Source: Phalacrocorax aristotelis (taxonomy: Eukaryota > Chordata > Aves > Suliformes > Phalacrocoracidae). From it: a stretch of 64,000 nt of DNA. Under the pieces are notes generated by a model, which was not told the origin of the DNA, made no database searches, and worked only from the letters and a program-made list of their open reading frames with translations. The DNA lies in NCBI RefSeq assembly GCF_949628215.1, contig NC_134277.1:90571963-90635962 (forward strand), written 5' to 3'. This document shows positions 1-14,944 of this stretch, in pieces. Position 1 is the first letter of the stretch. The number at the start of each line of letters is the position of its first letter. The position numbers and the translations under genes are program-made.

Positions 1-3000
1 TTCATTCACACAGGACCTTCCAACTGAACTGCTCAAAGGGGAAAGTGTTAAACATTCTCAAGTGTAAAGTACATTAATACCAGTGTTACATGAGGGGTTC
101 TGACACTGGATCTTTATACACCTGTTAAGACCTTTTGTTTCCAGTCTCCCATTATATCTCACACTTGCTGCCAAATTTGAAAGATGATCAGTTTGAGTTT
201 TCAGGTGAATGTTGTGTTTGCTTACAATGGAGAAGCATCAAGCTGTGCCAAACAAAACCAAAAAAAGGAGTAACTACTGCTGTCATATTTTACAAACACA
301 TCTTTTTGATGTTGGCATATTTCTAAGATTTCTCTAATTCAAGAAACACATCAATTCAGCATTGTAGTGAAATCCAAATACTGTCCTAAAAAAAGATCAG
401 GTTCAATCCTTAGCTAACATACTTAGCCTTCCAAAAGGAAAATTTTATACATCTCTAGTAAAACTCTTAACACTTCCTGACACTTTTACAACTCTTTTTA
501 GTAGAGAACTCCTGCTCTAACAGATAGTCTCCAACAGACCATATGTCCAATTTTTAAATGTCAGGATTCCTTTCCATACACAAAGAGGTTTTAACAGCAA
601 AGCACAAAGATATTTCTAAAAAGCATACATATTTAGAATTACTTTCTTATCTTAACTAGGCCTGAATTCAACTGAACATTTATCTACACAGCAGATTTAT
701 CAACTAAACATTTCAGTTTGTTGATTAATCTACTTGATTTCAAATCTTCAGAGCAAGACAGAAAATATAAACTAACAGGCTCCTATTTTATTTTGCTTCG
801 AGAAACTATGCCTTTTTTTCCCTTTCCAAAATGACAAGACCAATGAAGAAAATACTTGAATAGACCTATCAGCAGTGGGGCCAAACTAAAGACTTCCCCT
901 TGTCCTGCTTATAAAAATCAGCAGTAGGCAGATACAGGGTGAAAGCAAGAACAGGCAAAGCAGTTAACCAACTCCATTCCAGCAGCCTTTCCAAGTCTCC
1001 AGCAATTTCACTTGGCATACTTTTGGGGTGGATCGCAACCATAACACGTATTAGCTCAAAGGGCTTTTTTCCACTGATTTTTCCAGGTCTTATTAGTCCA
1101 TTTATGCTTTTGTCATTCATGGCATTCTATGAGAATTTAAGTATGCATCAGAATAAAGAAGCACTTTAAACTGCTGCCTGTTAATGATTTTCTGATGCTT
1201 TTTTTCTTGGGGGAAAAAGTCATTACTGGCAGTTCACCTCCAAACATAACTTCCACTTGCATCTACCTACAAGGTCTTTTTCAAGCTAGCCATCATCTGT
1301 TTTTCTGTCCTTACACAGGAGCAGGTCCAAAGTTTGATGCCTGCTAACCTCCTTCAGCTTGTTTTCGGTTGCACCATGTTTTCTGACAGGTGGCCAGAAG
1401 TGCACAGAGTCAATACATAATTACACCATTCAGTCCATGACACACCTGTTTTCATTTTATTGTCCATGTCTCTACGAAGATGGCTGCTAACTGCTATTTG
1501 AGGATATCTGAACATACAGCTGCTCTTTAAAAGAAACTTATGAAGGAGCTTCAAGGTGTTTTCTGAACAATAACTACCAAAGTAAAGCCCACCCACTGGG
1601 TATATTCAGCCTGAATTATTTTTCTTCAGATTCATAATTCCATATTTACTAGAATTTAATTTTACCAGCAATTTTATAACCTCATGAACAATGAATTCCC
1701 ACTGTGACTGTCTGCAGTCAGCTCTAGCTTTCTATTATCCTTTTTATCCTTTTCTCATTCATTTCTTTCCTCCAGGTATTTATGAATATATTGAGCAACA
1801 GTCTTGAGTAATTCCAATGGTAACGTTCCTTTATTATAAAGTAAATAATTTATTCTTTCTTTGGTTACTTCTAAGCAGTTAACCCATAAGCCCAGCAAAC
1901 CTGTGCCTGTTCAGTTTTTATTAAGTCTTTGAAAAAGGATTTCAAAAACATTCTTCTGAAAAAGTCCAACAGCTCTGTGTTGTCAGACTGACCACATGAA
2001 TAAGGATTAACAATGAATGCTTCAAGGAAATGAGACCTGCGAGAGACAACTACCTTTATCAAAGCATGCACAAGCCCCTCGATGTTTACTCAAATAGGTT
2101 GTTTTGTTACTGTATTAACCCCATCTAACCCACTGCAGGAAGTCCAAACATTCCTTAAAAAAATGCATTTACAGTAGCCATCCCATATTAGGGAAGGAGG
2201 AGAATAAAAGGGGTCTCAGTTCCCCTGCACACCACAGCCTCTACCATACACAGCGCAGTCTTTCAAAAGCAGTCCCTATCATGTCAGCACAGTCAGAAAA
2301 ACAGCAAGCGCACTCTCACTTCGATGCCCCACAGCTTCTGTTCAGATGATTAGCACTGTTGAAATTCTTAATCATATCATGAAAGACTCAAAAGAATACC
2401 ACTCATCACTAATCTTCATCTCCTTCCCTGATTTACTTTAGGAAGTAAGCTTCACATTTTCTGCCCTGCAGTGGCAAGGGAACACTTTCATTTAATGCTT
2501 CAGTTTGCACAGGACAACAGCACAAGAGCTGTATTATCTATAATTAAAAAAATCATTTAAAGTTCAAACCATACACTGTGGTTTTGTGGTTAAGTTCCTC
2601 TAAAATTCTTTAGGATATACCACCAGACATGGCTGTACAACGGTTATCATTCTGCTGAAGGATTTAAATACTCCTTACTGAAATTTAAAAAGATAGTTGC
2701 CTGGAATAAAAGAAAGTTCTGGCGGGAAGTCTCTTAAGCCCTTCTCTGACAAAAAGCAATGCAGTTAGTTGACTTAGTTTTTACTACATGATCTGACTTC
2801 TCCTGGGTGCTCTTTCATGTCTCTCTATGAGCCCTAGTGACTCTGGCAAGTTTCTTGCTTTTGATGTACAAGGTTTTCAGGTTTTAGTGCACTTAGCGTT
2901 GATTCTTATCCAGAAGGACATAGACCAGGAAGATGTTCTCTGAGAAGTAGAAGCTGTTGAATTAAGGACAACTGGAAGTCTGTTAGACAGAGGGCTTGAG

Positions 3001-6000
3001 AAATGACTTGCTATCTTCACAGTCAGCATATGGCTACACAACCGTCTTAATACAGCATTTTCAAGCACTTTACCCTTTTGGCTTCCTCCTGAAGAAGCTT
3101 CTCAAAACTGAGATGCCTTTTTTAAAATTTAACGTTACTGTAGTTTACATTTTTCTAAAAATCTTTGCTCAAACAAGATTATTGGAACACAGTCACAAAA
3201 GCAGCTCTGATATACATAAAACAATATGCTCAGGACTAATATCAGAATAACTCCTCTACTAGCTGAAGGAATAGTTTGGTGTCTGAAAAAAGAGATCACA
3301 ACACAATAGTCACCCAGTCAATACAGGAATAGTTTTCAGATAAATATTTTGCCCATGTAGCCTCTACAACCTTTATAAGCACTTGCTACTTCTTAAGTCA
3401 GGACTGTGACAGTATCTGAATCATTAGGAACAGAATTTCAATTTGCAGCACCTGATGAACATGCAGGCAATAAGTAGCATCTCAACTCTTCAAAAAATAG
3501 AATTTCCTTCAACATATAGCACAAGTAAATAATCTCAGTCTCCTTCTGGCTTTGTAAAGAATTTGGGCTCCAACAGCATCCCAGCACCTAGCTATCTTCT
3601 ATCCCATTTTAAGATGCCTGTTATACTTCTTCCCTAGCAAAGACAAGCATTTTAATTGACATTTTCACAAGGCAGCTTCACTATATTTATAGAAATACTG
3701 GGAATGAAACTTGTTGGTGAGATATAACTGTACTCGTAATGCAAGGTGGAAAAGATTAGAACACAGGGATGCAGAAGAGAGGCAACTTGTACTTGCTACA
3801 CTATTCAGCTTCCTAATTTTAACAGCCAGGAGGAACCTACCATTCACTAATGCTATTACTGCTAAGGACAGTAAACATCTGCTGCTTACCAGCTGAACTA
3901 TGCAACAGAATTAACACCTTTTGTTTACCAAAACTTCACCCCTTCTACTGTTTTGGCAGTAAAGTGGCAGACACTCTTCTAGTCTTCAGGTTAAAACAAT
4001 ACTCAGGAGACATTCTCAGACTTTTGCAATGGTTTTCCTTAAAGGCAGGTTTCTAAGAAAGGTGTTAATTTACTTTACCTACAACTACTATTATATATAA
4101 CATTGACTTGTTGCTTCAAGGGCTAACTCCAATGCAGTGAAATGAAATTCTCAAACAGCATCAACAAACTAGAAGATGAATAAAAAACTAGACATATTTT
4201 GTTTCCTGAAGTAAGCATCCTGTTTATTTTCAACATCATGCCTACACTACTAAGCACATTTATTCTAAAGGAACAGATAGAAACATGACTGCATCATTTA
4301 TGTGGAACAACTGGTTCTTTTTAAAAACATACTCATTCTAGTAAGTAAAGAATATTTTTCTAACTGAAAAGTCTAACACATCAAGCCAAGAATCCTTATA
4401 AAGGAAAGAATAGATGCCACAGTTACAGGATGTGGGTGTAACATTAGGGGTGAGTAGACAAGGGGGGGGGGTAAAGAAATGGGGAGGCATAGGCAGCATT
4501 TCAACAGAAGCTTTGCTGAAATAAAAGGTTACAAATAATAGGGTATGTTCTTTCAGTGAAGTGTGAACTCTGAAACATGCCTAAGGACTTCACTGTCTCA
4601 AGATTAAATGGTGAAAGGCCTGGCAGCCACCGTTCCTTTTTCAGAAATCTGTTGAACTATATCTTCACCTACAACTACTACAAAGTAGTAGTGCATTATC
4701 ATGGAAATGGAGTTGAAATCTTACACTACAACAATTCAAATGCATTCAATGGTTGAAATCAATGCTACAGTCAAACTCAGGAACACAGTTTAGCAAAATA
4801 AAGGAGAATATATATGATTAAAAGCAACAATGTATTCCAAGATACAGACTTTTTCCAATACGATCTAAGATTAAGACACCTGCAAAAGAAGTAAAAATAG
4901 AACCATGACTGAGAAGAGGAGATGAACCTACAGTTCTTTTCTTCCCACTCCACTCAGCAACCATCAGGTGCCTTTGCTTTTTTCTACCTGTCCTCCTTAC
5001 TACCAGTAACACTCAGGTAACAGTACTCTATGCCCCATGCAATGTTCTAGGCCAACAAATGAGAAACTATGAAAACATAGTGCTATGTTCAGACTGTACT
5101 GCCACATTAAATCAGTCTCCTTACTAATTCAGACAGCATCTGTGTCACTAACTGTATGGAAGGCAGCAAACTCAGAGTGGCAGATCTGCGCTACACAGAA
5201 CTTAAGAGTCAGAGCTGTGAAATATTTTACAGGTAGGTACCCTAAATACTAAACTCAGACAAGAATCAAGCTTACTTTGCAAATTAGCTACTAAGGATAG
5301 AATGAAAGAAAAAAGTACTTTTGTTCTCATCCACGAAACAAAGATAGTAGCTTATAAAATATATTGTACCTTTTCCACAAGAGATTGTATTTTTCTTATT
5401 TCCTCTCCAAGCTTTCGCTCTGCCCCACATCCTTGAAAGTCAGAGCCACTCCTAATTTTAAATTGAATTTCTTGCCAATTAAATTTTACCTCTTAGGAGC
5501 ACTTTGACACTTCACATACTGAAGACACTAAGCTTGTTGGACTGATTTACACTGCAAATTTCCAGACTTCAGTAACAAAATTTGTTTGCATTTTGGAAGA
5601 GAAAAAGAATCAAAAACTATTTTTGCAAAGTATGTCAATCCAATAAAACTCAACCAATTACCTTACTAATGGCTGGATGTACTCTGAAAAAGCTGCATTA
5701 TAAAAATCTAGAAAAGAACCTAATATAGATGTATCTCCAAGTTACTACATGGCAAAATAGATCCACTATATAAGCTTCTGAACAGCAGTACATTACTGAC
5801 TTAAGCTGCTGGACTTCACCACAACACCAAGAAAACATCACAATTATTTTGTTGCATCAGTGAAGAAGCATACCATATGTTAAACCTTGGAACACAATCA
5901 GCAAGCTCGCTATGCCAATAAATAAAACCGCTAAACACTGAAAATCCTGTCTTAGCACTATTCTTTTCCAAATGCCCAAAGATAGCAAGCAATTAACATC

Positions 6001-6954
6001 CCAGACAAGTCAGAAAGGTTGCAACAGCAGAAACATGTTAGTGATGAGAGACTAATTATGCCCATGCAGATCAGGTATGCATTACACCACATTAGCCACT
6101 GAAGCACTTAAGAGTAGAAGCAACTCCTGACAACCTCGAGCAGCAGAGTAATTCAAAATGCATCCATCAAAGCACCACAAGCAGCAAACCCTGCACAAAG
6201 TCAGTATCCCTGCAAAGCAACAAAAGCTAGAAAAGCCTTTTCTGGATTAAGTACTGCTGCAGTTCACCATATAAAAGAGGAAGCTTCTTAATTTAAGAAT
6301 CTCAACCAAATGAAAAAGGTGTTTCAGAGACTATTAAAGATACCACACTGGTTGTTTAGCAAAAGCATGCATCACTAATCAGATTTTAGGGAGAAAAAAA
6401 GAGCTTCTACTACCCTGTCACAGGATTCCACCAGAAGATGTCTTTAGAAACCCTGAAGTCATGTACAAAGCAGGAAAAGAGGATTGGAAGATTAAGAATA
6501 TAGAAAAGGATTATGAGGAACAACTTAACAAGATGCAAACCTATGCTTGAGAAAGGATAAACTAGCTCAGGAGCCCAAAAAATTGATTGTTAAGTCAATT
6601 AAGTGATCAGAACAGAGAAAGTTAAGTGATCACAATGCATGACAAGTAGAGTCGCTCGTATTATTTTTTTATCCCTCAGAAGTTTCCCTGATCCCTAACT
6701 ATACAGGGAGAACTTTCCCAGACCAACTTTCTAGTAAAAAAATATTTCACAGCAAAATCTATTCCTGATGATTTGGTATTCACCAAAAGCAGCAGCACTC
6801 ACTTGATACTGCATTTGTATAAAAAAAACATTAAGCAGCAATCTTTCTTTTTTCTAAATTAAAAGGATTAGTTTTGACATTCATAATAGTCAAACTAGTC
6901 AAAAGTAGAACCAATGCAACACATGAATAGTTATGACTATATCTAGATGTCAGC

Positions 6955-7500
6955 ATAGCTTTCATAAATGTAAGTAGTGTCTTAAAGAAAACCATTGAGA
7001 ATTATTTGCAAGAATCACTGAACCACAAAGGAAATCCTGTTATCTACTTGGATTTCCACAAAGCATTTGATAATGGTCCCACATGTCCTTGTGAAGATTT
7101 AGGAAGAAACTAAGTTGACATGGGATGAGAGGAAAGACCTTTGTGTAGATAAAGAACTGTAGATAAAGCAGCTGGAACTCTCAGCTTCCATATTAAAGGA
7201 AGGTCACTAGAAGCCCAAAGCACCCCTATGCTAGTCAACCAACTCGTAAGTTATCTGGCAAGGGGACAAATAGTAAAGCAGAAAAGTCTGAGGCTGCAAG
7301 GTTATCTAGAATAAGCCAGCTCAAGAACTGCAGATGAACACTAAAATACAGACTGCACAAGGAAGTAGCAGGCATAATTTGAGATAGGATAAATACAAGC
7401 ACAGCAGAGGCATATGAGAAAATTCGGTCTTTACAAAGGTGGAATAAGGGGCTCTGCACTGGCTCTAAACACTGAGAATCAAGTTCTTGAAATAAGAATT
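6955..7500 (+). mobile_element. Decayed CR1 LINE fragment (RT domain)
   Basis: The plus strand preserves the reverse transcriptase motif YLDFHKAFD near 7040 (CTTGGATTTCCACAAAGCATTTGA), followed by degraded ORF2 sequence (NQLVSYLARGQIVKQ). It is old and heavily mutated; the edges are approximate. Confidence 0.65.
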
Positions 7501-7869
7501 CTGTTAAAAGGTCCGTTCAATACTCAGTAGCCAAAAAGAACAGGTATGCCCCATGCTAGTGATCAGGAAGCAAAGTACAAGACAGAACAAGCTAGCCCAA
7601 GATGTAGGAATACTGCAACACTATCATCACGCCCACGTCTGGTTCGTCCAAGTCCCAAAGATAGGACAGATGTGTAAAGCATACAGAGGTGACAGACATC
7701 TAGAGGCAGAAAACAGCTTCAATAGAAGGAATGATTAAATAGGCTAGGAAACAGACAACTGTCAGGTGATTCAGCTTTTCCCTTCCCTCTTTCAAGACAG
7801 CTCACGGACTGTCTCATTAACGCACAGACCTGTGGCTGGCAGCAACTACAACCCTAGTGACAGCTTCAG

Positions 7870-8165
7870 GACAAAAAAAACTGGATCTTTACACACTGCA
7901 TAGCCTGAAGAACACCTTGCTACAGGACACTGGTGATCTCAGAAGCTCATACCAGCTCAAGATAAGACAAGAAAATTCATACATAAAATCCACAATAAGC
8001 TTAAAAATGCACTGCCTGTAGCCCTGGTAGTCCAAGAACAATAGATCACTGAAATCCAAGAGGTTGTTGCAGGAAATACTGCCACAGGCTCATGTTGATA
8101 TATTCTTCTCCCAACATTTGGCATGGGCCTCTAATGGTCTCACCCAGTACAGCTGTTTATGTTCT
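7870..8165 (-). repeat. Ancient sauropsid interspersed repeat (second copy)
   Basis: Read on the minus strand: TACTGGGTGAGACCATTAGA near 8150, then TTCTGAGATCACCAGTGTCC, TGTAGCAAGGTGTTCTTCAGG, ATGCAGTGTGTAAAGA. These match the start and middle of the same repeat family as 46395-46640, strongly diverged. Confidence 0.45.
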
Positions 8166-11100
8166 TAGTGCCAATTATCTCTACTGCCAAAGACTACCAA
8201 CTGTGAAAAGCTTCACAAAGCTGATGCCATTATTAAGCTGCTCCAAAGATGTCCCATTCTCCTTTACACACAGATGTGAGCACCTGTCATGCAAAGTTTT
8301 CCCATGCTTTACTGCATGCTCAGCTTTTCTGACCTCTAGTACCATGTTCTCCCTCAAGTCTACTGCTGCCAAAATATTCCTTTCATTCCATTACCAAAAG
8401 CATCAGTCTCAACTCCACGCTAGGCATCCACTTCGCAAGAAAACTTTGAGCTGTACCTACTCTAATCAACTTAGTCAACAGCAAAAAAGAGATGTTCTGT
8501 TCTTTTGACAATTCATCCAGCAGCTACCCTTGAACTCTGCTGCGTACCTTTAGACATGAGAACAATCCACTCAACCACATCCCAATGCTCTCTCAAGTCT
8601 CTCTCCAGACATTTACTATGACTAACAGGCAACTACGCTTGCCCTCCACCTTGCATACTACAGTATGTACTGCCTAGTTCTGCCCTGATCCTAAAGCCAC
8701 ATGAAACAAGAGTCAACTGTACACTGCTGGCACTGCCTGCCTCTTACATTAAGACTTTCACTACAGGTATCCACCTAACATTGCAGATAACAGACACTAA
8801 TGATTTAACAGTAGTGTGGATAAAGCCTAACCCACTGTGTTGATTCTTATTAGAAGGCATTTGAGCAAGACAGCACCAGTAATGACAGGGAGGAGTTAGA
8901 ATACCACCCTTGGGAATCCCTGATAGCCCTTACAAGTGCTGGACACCCCAGTGCAGACAGTAAAGGCGCCACAGAGTTTTCAAAGTCTGCTCTTTTTCAG
9001 CTCAAAGTACAAGAAAATAAGATTTGCAAAAGTGGCTGACAGTGTGTCATCCCTACACATTAATTTGCACTGTCCAGCTCTAACTGCAGCATAATAAGTA
9101 AGGGTTGACAAACACGGGACTAGAGCTATGGAAGGTCCTGAATGCAACTCATTTTTAATAGTGCATTGCAAAAAAACCCAGTAATTAAATTTATCTTGGT
9201 CACCAAAGTTCAGCAATATATCATAAAAGCAAAAAACCCAGTAAGACTGGAATTAGAAACACTTCAGCATACAGGTGAAGAAATAAACAAAATCTAATAC
9301 AGACTTAGTATATAGTAACACCACCACATCTAGGTAGCTACAGAAATGAATCTCAGGACATCACTTTCGGTACACAGTATCCTTCAGCTGAAAACTGGTA
9401 AACACTGAAGCAAGTCTTCTGTGGAAGCACTGTCATAAATTTAGCTTGCTCACGAGAACTGTCCCCAGGTATCTGCTATAGTCACCAGATAATGCTGGCC
9501 TGAAACTTCCTTCAGCCTAACTAAATGGGGAGGTGTTTGCACTTTTGTGACTACAACAGAACTTGTGTCATTATCAAGAGATGGTTAAAAACAGCAGGTA
9601 TGGAGGGGGAAAAATGAATGTAGTAAGTCATCAGATGCTATGCAACACTAATTAATCCAGGCAGAGTACCATTCCAATGTATCATAACACTTCTGGTATC
9701 CACACTAATCCTCAACAAGCCAGTTCTGTTAGTTCTGCACAGCACTGTAATGTACCAAGCAGCTTTGCCAATTATTTCGGCGCTATTCTCATTCAACATC
9801 TACAAATAAACTGAATACTTAGTTGAAAATATTAAGCAGAACAGGCTCATATTGTTAAAAATGCCTGAATTCTTTACCTTGTTAAATTCATATTAAGAAG
9901 CAGAATAATTAAATCATTTTATACTATTCATAAGCTATTTGTTACCTCTTAAGAGCAAGCACCCTATTAGCTATGTACCCAAGCAATGGAAACCTAGCAG
10001 CACAGTCCTTAGTAAAAAGTTTAGAATAGCTTGATTCCATATTTTGAAATAAAACTCCAGCACTTTTAAACTCTCTGGATGATTAAATTAGTCAGATATA
10101 TTTAAAATACTGACTTTACAGAAACAGAAGGTATTACTTTGATGTACTAAGGCAGATCCTAAGGTGCCAGATGTAGTTTAAAACCACTCGAGAGGATACT
10201 TTACAGCAGCAAGAAACCACATGTAGTTCTGAACATCAGTCACAACAGTTCAGCTAACCTCATAATACTAAAGGACACTTATCTGCATCTCATCTGAAAC
10301 CAATCATTTTGTCATCTGTACCCCTAACCTAAACCCAGGCATTTAAGAATTTACACTGTTACTATACTAATCACTCTGTTGAAGCACTGGAATAAATATG
10401 GCTTCATTGTCCACACTCCTTACCTTCCAAAAATCTGGAAAAAAATGACACAGGTCAATCTAGAGCAATCTAATCAAGCATGGCTATTCACACTTGTGTT
10501 TTATGAGAAGGGAGAATATCCTTTACAACAGATTGGCATGCTGCCGTCAGAAGGTCGTAAAAGCAATAGGTACGAGTCTACCAGAAGAAAGGACTGCTGT
10601 ACATAAAAACAGAACAAAAACAACCTTTATAACAAAGCATTCCTAAACACCACAACATCTACCATCATAAAGCCACTGAATATGATCCATTTGAAAACAG
10701 TGACAGCTTGCACTGCTACAGACCATCTCCAGCTCTGAACAAGAAAGTGGAGAGAACTGTACTATTTCAGAGAGTGCAGGCATTTCATCAAAAGTACTAC
10801 CTGTAGCCTGGGAGAGGGCGAACAGATTCCCCTTTTTAGTCTGTTAATACGTATTACTTAGAAATTTTAGCATGTTGTAGAAAAACATTTTGCAGAGAAC
10901 AATATTCATAGCAGAATAACCTCTAACATTCATGCATAACATCAGCATAAGGGCATCTATGATCAAGCCCTTCTTCCTATAACCTACATCCAAAGCAGAC
11001 TGCAACTAAGAATTGCAAGGATCACATTTTTTGGCAGTTGTATACACCATTTTGACACCACTGAAGATGCTCTGTCAATCGACTATCACAGCTTTGAAAG

Positions 11101-11877
11101 TCACGCTTCAGGAACGGGCTGACAGTTCCAAGTAACACCAGGCAACAAATCAGAAACGTAAAGGATCCAGAAGAAACTTCTGTAGGGATCTGTTCCCAAC
11201 CCAGTCTTTTCAGTGCATTTTTATTTGAACAGCCAAATAACAAATCAGCCCGGCTTCAGGAAAATTAAGTTGAACTCACCAGTAGTCAGGAACTACCACA
11301 GAAGACATACCTAAATCCACTCCAATGACAATATCTTTTGGTTTTTTTCAGTCATGTAAGTACTTCATAAAAGATTTAAACACCAAACAAAACTGTTTTA
11401 GAATACACAACTTGTCCAAGATTCACCTTGGATAACAGAACTCAAAGTTTAAGGCAGAAACTGCTTCTCCTATTTAAGCGTATCGTTTCAACTTCCATGC
11501 TCTTCTTCAGCACTAGCTCCCTGATACTTTAAGGAAAGTTGGAACTACAGGATCACACGTGCTGTACCTGGTGTCCCACTCCAGCATTAGGTCTCGCTGT
11601 AGTAATACAGATCCCTGACAGAAGATCAGGTAACACAGCTTCCACTTTCAAAGACATTTAGACAAGAACTTGTCATTATCAGCAAAAGAACTGTATTATG
11701 GAACTGAATTGTGCAACTGAAGCTTGGCTACACAATTTTCTTGTGTGTGGATTCTCTATAAACTTATACTTGAAAAGTACCATAACCTTTATTAAAGGAA
11801 AGGCAACAGAAGGGTAGAAGATGAAAGATACGGCTATGTGATTGGCATAGCTATTTAACAACTAGAGGACAGAACCT

Positions 11878-11960
11878 TTAGTGCCTGGATTCGATTCCCA
11901 GGTTTGCCATAGACCTGCTGTGTGACCTCAGGCAACTGCCTCATCCACCTGCCTGGAGAT
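11878..11960 (+). mobile_element. MIR-like CORE-SINE
   Basis: CCTGGATTCGATTCCCAGGT (tRNA B-box-like) is followed by TTGCCATAGACCTGCTGTGTG and ACCTCAGGCAACTGCCTCA. This matches the MIR core (GGTTCGAATCC..GCTGTGTGACCTTGGGCAAGTCAC). It is a very old amniote-wide SINE, within TENT4A intron 1. Confidence 0.7.
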
Positions 11961-13411
11961 CTACCTCAGTGATGCTGACTTGTCTTACACAGGTAAATTA
12001 AAATGTTAACTCAGTGTTCTACTGCATCCCTATGGAAATAAAACAAAGAAATTAAAACTATTTCTAAGACACTAGTGGAATTTTAGAAATACATCTTATT
12101 AGTACAGGACCTAAAGCTCCTAGCATATGACACCTTTTAAAATCCAAATCTTAGCTTCTTGTAAGTGATTTTAATTTTTGGTGTCAGTTTGGTATTAAAA
12201 AGCAGTAGTCACATGTCTTGTCCTCCCCAGAAGAGGCTATGGTTTGCAAAAACAGAACTTTAAAAACATCTTTTAATACTTCTGGATAACTTTAATGTAC
12301 TCAACGCCTGACAGTACCACCCAAAAGAGAACAGGAAGGCACTGGCCTTAAGTTAAATCTCTCACCTGAATTTCTCCAGCCCTGAAAACATACCCTGTTA
12401 TCTTCATCTATTTGCCTCTACAAATATGCAGCACCTTCACACCATGGGCATGCAAGGGTCTTGGATTTTAGGAGTTCCAAGAAACTATTTTTGAAATGAC
12501 ATCAGAAATCTGCTATGGTCAATCAATACAGCTGGCACTTTTTCCGTGAAAAAAAAAACCTTAACATTAGAAAGCAACATTTCCCCTTGACTGAGTAAAA
12601 TTTCACAGCTGAAATACAGAAATCTCATGGATCACCCCAGAGGCACTTTTTTGAAATTTAGCCCCTTCCACGTGCCAATTGGACAAACTTACTAAACTAC
12701 CCATTTATATAAGAAAGTTGTAGCCACAGAATAGGATAAGCTTCATAAAAGCATTCTCTTTACAAAGCCAAGATTTCAATTCAGATATTGGCTGGCTCAA
12801 TCTATTCTAGAGCTAGAACATTTCCTTCAAAACGTTCTAAGACCACATTGACTTTCATGCTTATTGCAGCCAGAACGGGGCGCTTCCCTTTCAACTGATT
12901 TTCCTAACACTCCCCAAAGTAACCAGTCTGCTACAGCCTAAGCAGAGCCATTTAAAAATTAGTGCAAGGGTCTTCTTTGAACTCCTCTGACCTGAAGCCT
13001 TCTACTTGCCCCTCACAGTCTGAATTGACCCCTAGGAGCTTTGACAAGCACGCCCCACCCATCTTCGCTTTAATTATTGTTGGTGCCATTTGATAGCGGA
13101 GCTGACACCTTCACCTCTCGACCTACTCCAAGGCGAGGCCTAACCCCCTGTACCCATGGGTTCCCAGGCTCTGCCTGCACCACTGCTTGGGCCAGGAGCC
13201 ACCCAGCTGGCACAGACCAAGGTGGTTTATGAAAGAACATGCTTTTGTGCCCTGCTATCCCCCGTCATCAACCTCGCTGCCGCAGCCGGCTCCAGGGGAG
13301 TTTGTGCGACCCCAGCCCACCCGCCCCCGTGACCGGAGGGGCCGCAGGAGAGGCTGCCAAGGTCCCCCTTTCCTCTCGGGCTGCAGCAGCCCCAGGGGCC
13401 CCGGCTGCTCA

Positions 13412-14311
<900 letters not shown>

Positions 14312-14583
14312 TCACCGCCCGCTCGCCGCCCGCCCCCTCGTCTCAGCGCGCCGGGCCCGGCAGCGGCGCTAGACGCGGGCCGGGAGCAGCGGCATGTGTG
14401 GCGGGGAGGAGGGAGGGAGGGAGGACGGCCAGCCGGAGGCGGGGGGCAGAGCCGGGCGAGGCGAGGCGAGCGCGGCTCAGGAGGAGCGGAGGCGGCGCAC
14501 ACTGTACCCGGCCCGGCGCTGCCCGGAGCGCTCCCCTCGCCGTTCCAATGTGGCGTCCCCCTCGCCAGGGCCAGAACCAGTAC

Positions 14584-14593
14584 TGCGCATGCC
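14584..14593. promoter_or_regulatory. NRF1-like site 1 (TGCGCATGCC)
   Basis: Near-consensus nuclear respiratory factor 1 motif (one and a half GCGCATGCGC half-sites) in the TENT4A CpG island, upstream of the start codon. Confidence 0.5.
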
Positions 14594-14637
14594 CCGCGGA
14601 TTTTAAACCTGCACTGGAGACGGCCGCCCTGGCAACC

Positions 14638-14647
14638 GCGCATGCGC
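14638..14647. promoter_or_regulatory. NRF1 palindrome 2 (GCGCATGCGC)
   Basis: Perfect NRF1 consensus palindrome, 390 bp upstream of the TENT4A ATG. Confidence 0.6.
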
Positions 14648-14731
14648 GCTGGGCGCCCGGGGGGCGGGGCCCGGCCCGCCGGGACTGGCGGGAAGGGGGA
14701 GGGAGAAGGACGTTGGGAAGGCTTTCCTGTA

Positions 14732-14740
14732 CGCATGCGC
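14732..14740. promoter_or_regulatory. NRF1-like site 3 (CGCATGCGC)
   Basis: Third NRF1-type motif in the same island, about 90 bp from site 2. Confidence 0.5.
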
Positions 14741-14855
14741 GCCCATGGCTCGTCGGACGGGTTCGGGAGGGAGGGGGCGCGGCGCCCAGCGCGCCTGCGC
14801 CGAGCGGCCAGCCTTCACCCGCGCCGGGACTGGGGCTGGGGCTGGATCGGGACAT

Positions 14856-14944
14856 GGGGAGGGGAGGGGAGGGGGAGGGGAGGGGGAGGGGAGGGGAGGG
14901 GGAGGGGAGGGGAGGGGGAGGGGGAGGGGAGGGGAGGGGAGGGA
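14856..14944 (+). repeat. GGGGA/GGGGGA minisatellite, G-quadruplex-prone
   Basis: Uninterrupted array of 4- and 5-G runs separated by single A on the plus strand, about 0.6 kb upstream of the TENT4A ATG. More than a dozen G-runs with one-base loops are strong G-quadruplex formers. The G-rich strand is the template strand for TENT4A transcription. Confidence 0.9.

Noticed and set aside
8092-8508. 138-codon plus-strand frame in TENT4A intron 1
   Set aside because: Overlaps the old sauropsid repeat, and its Ser/Cys/His-rich product resembles no family.
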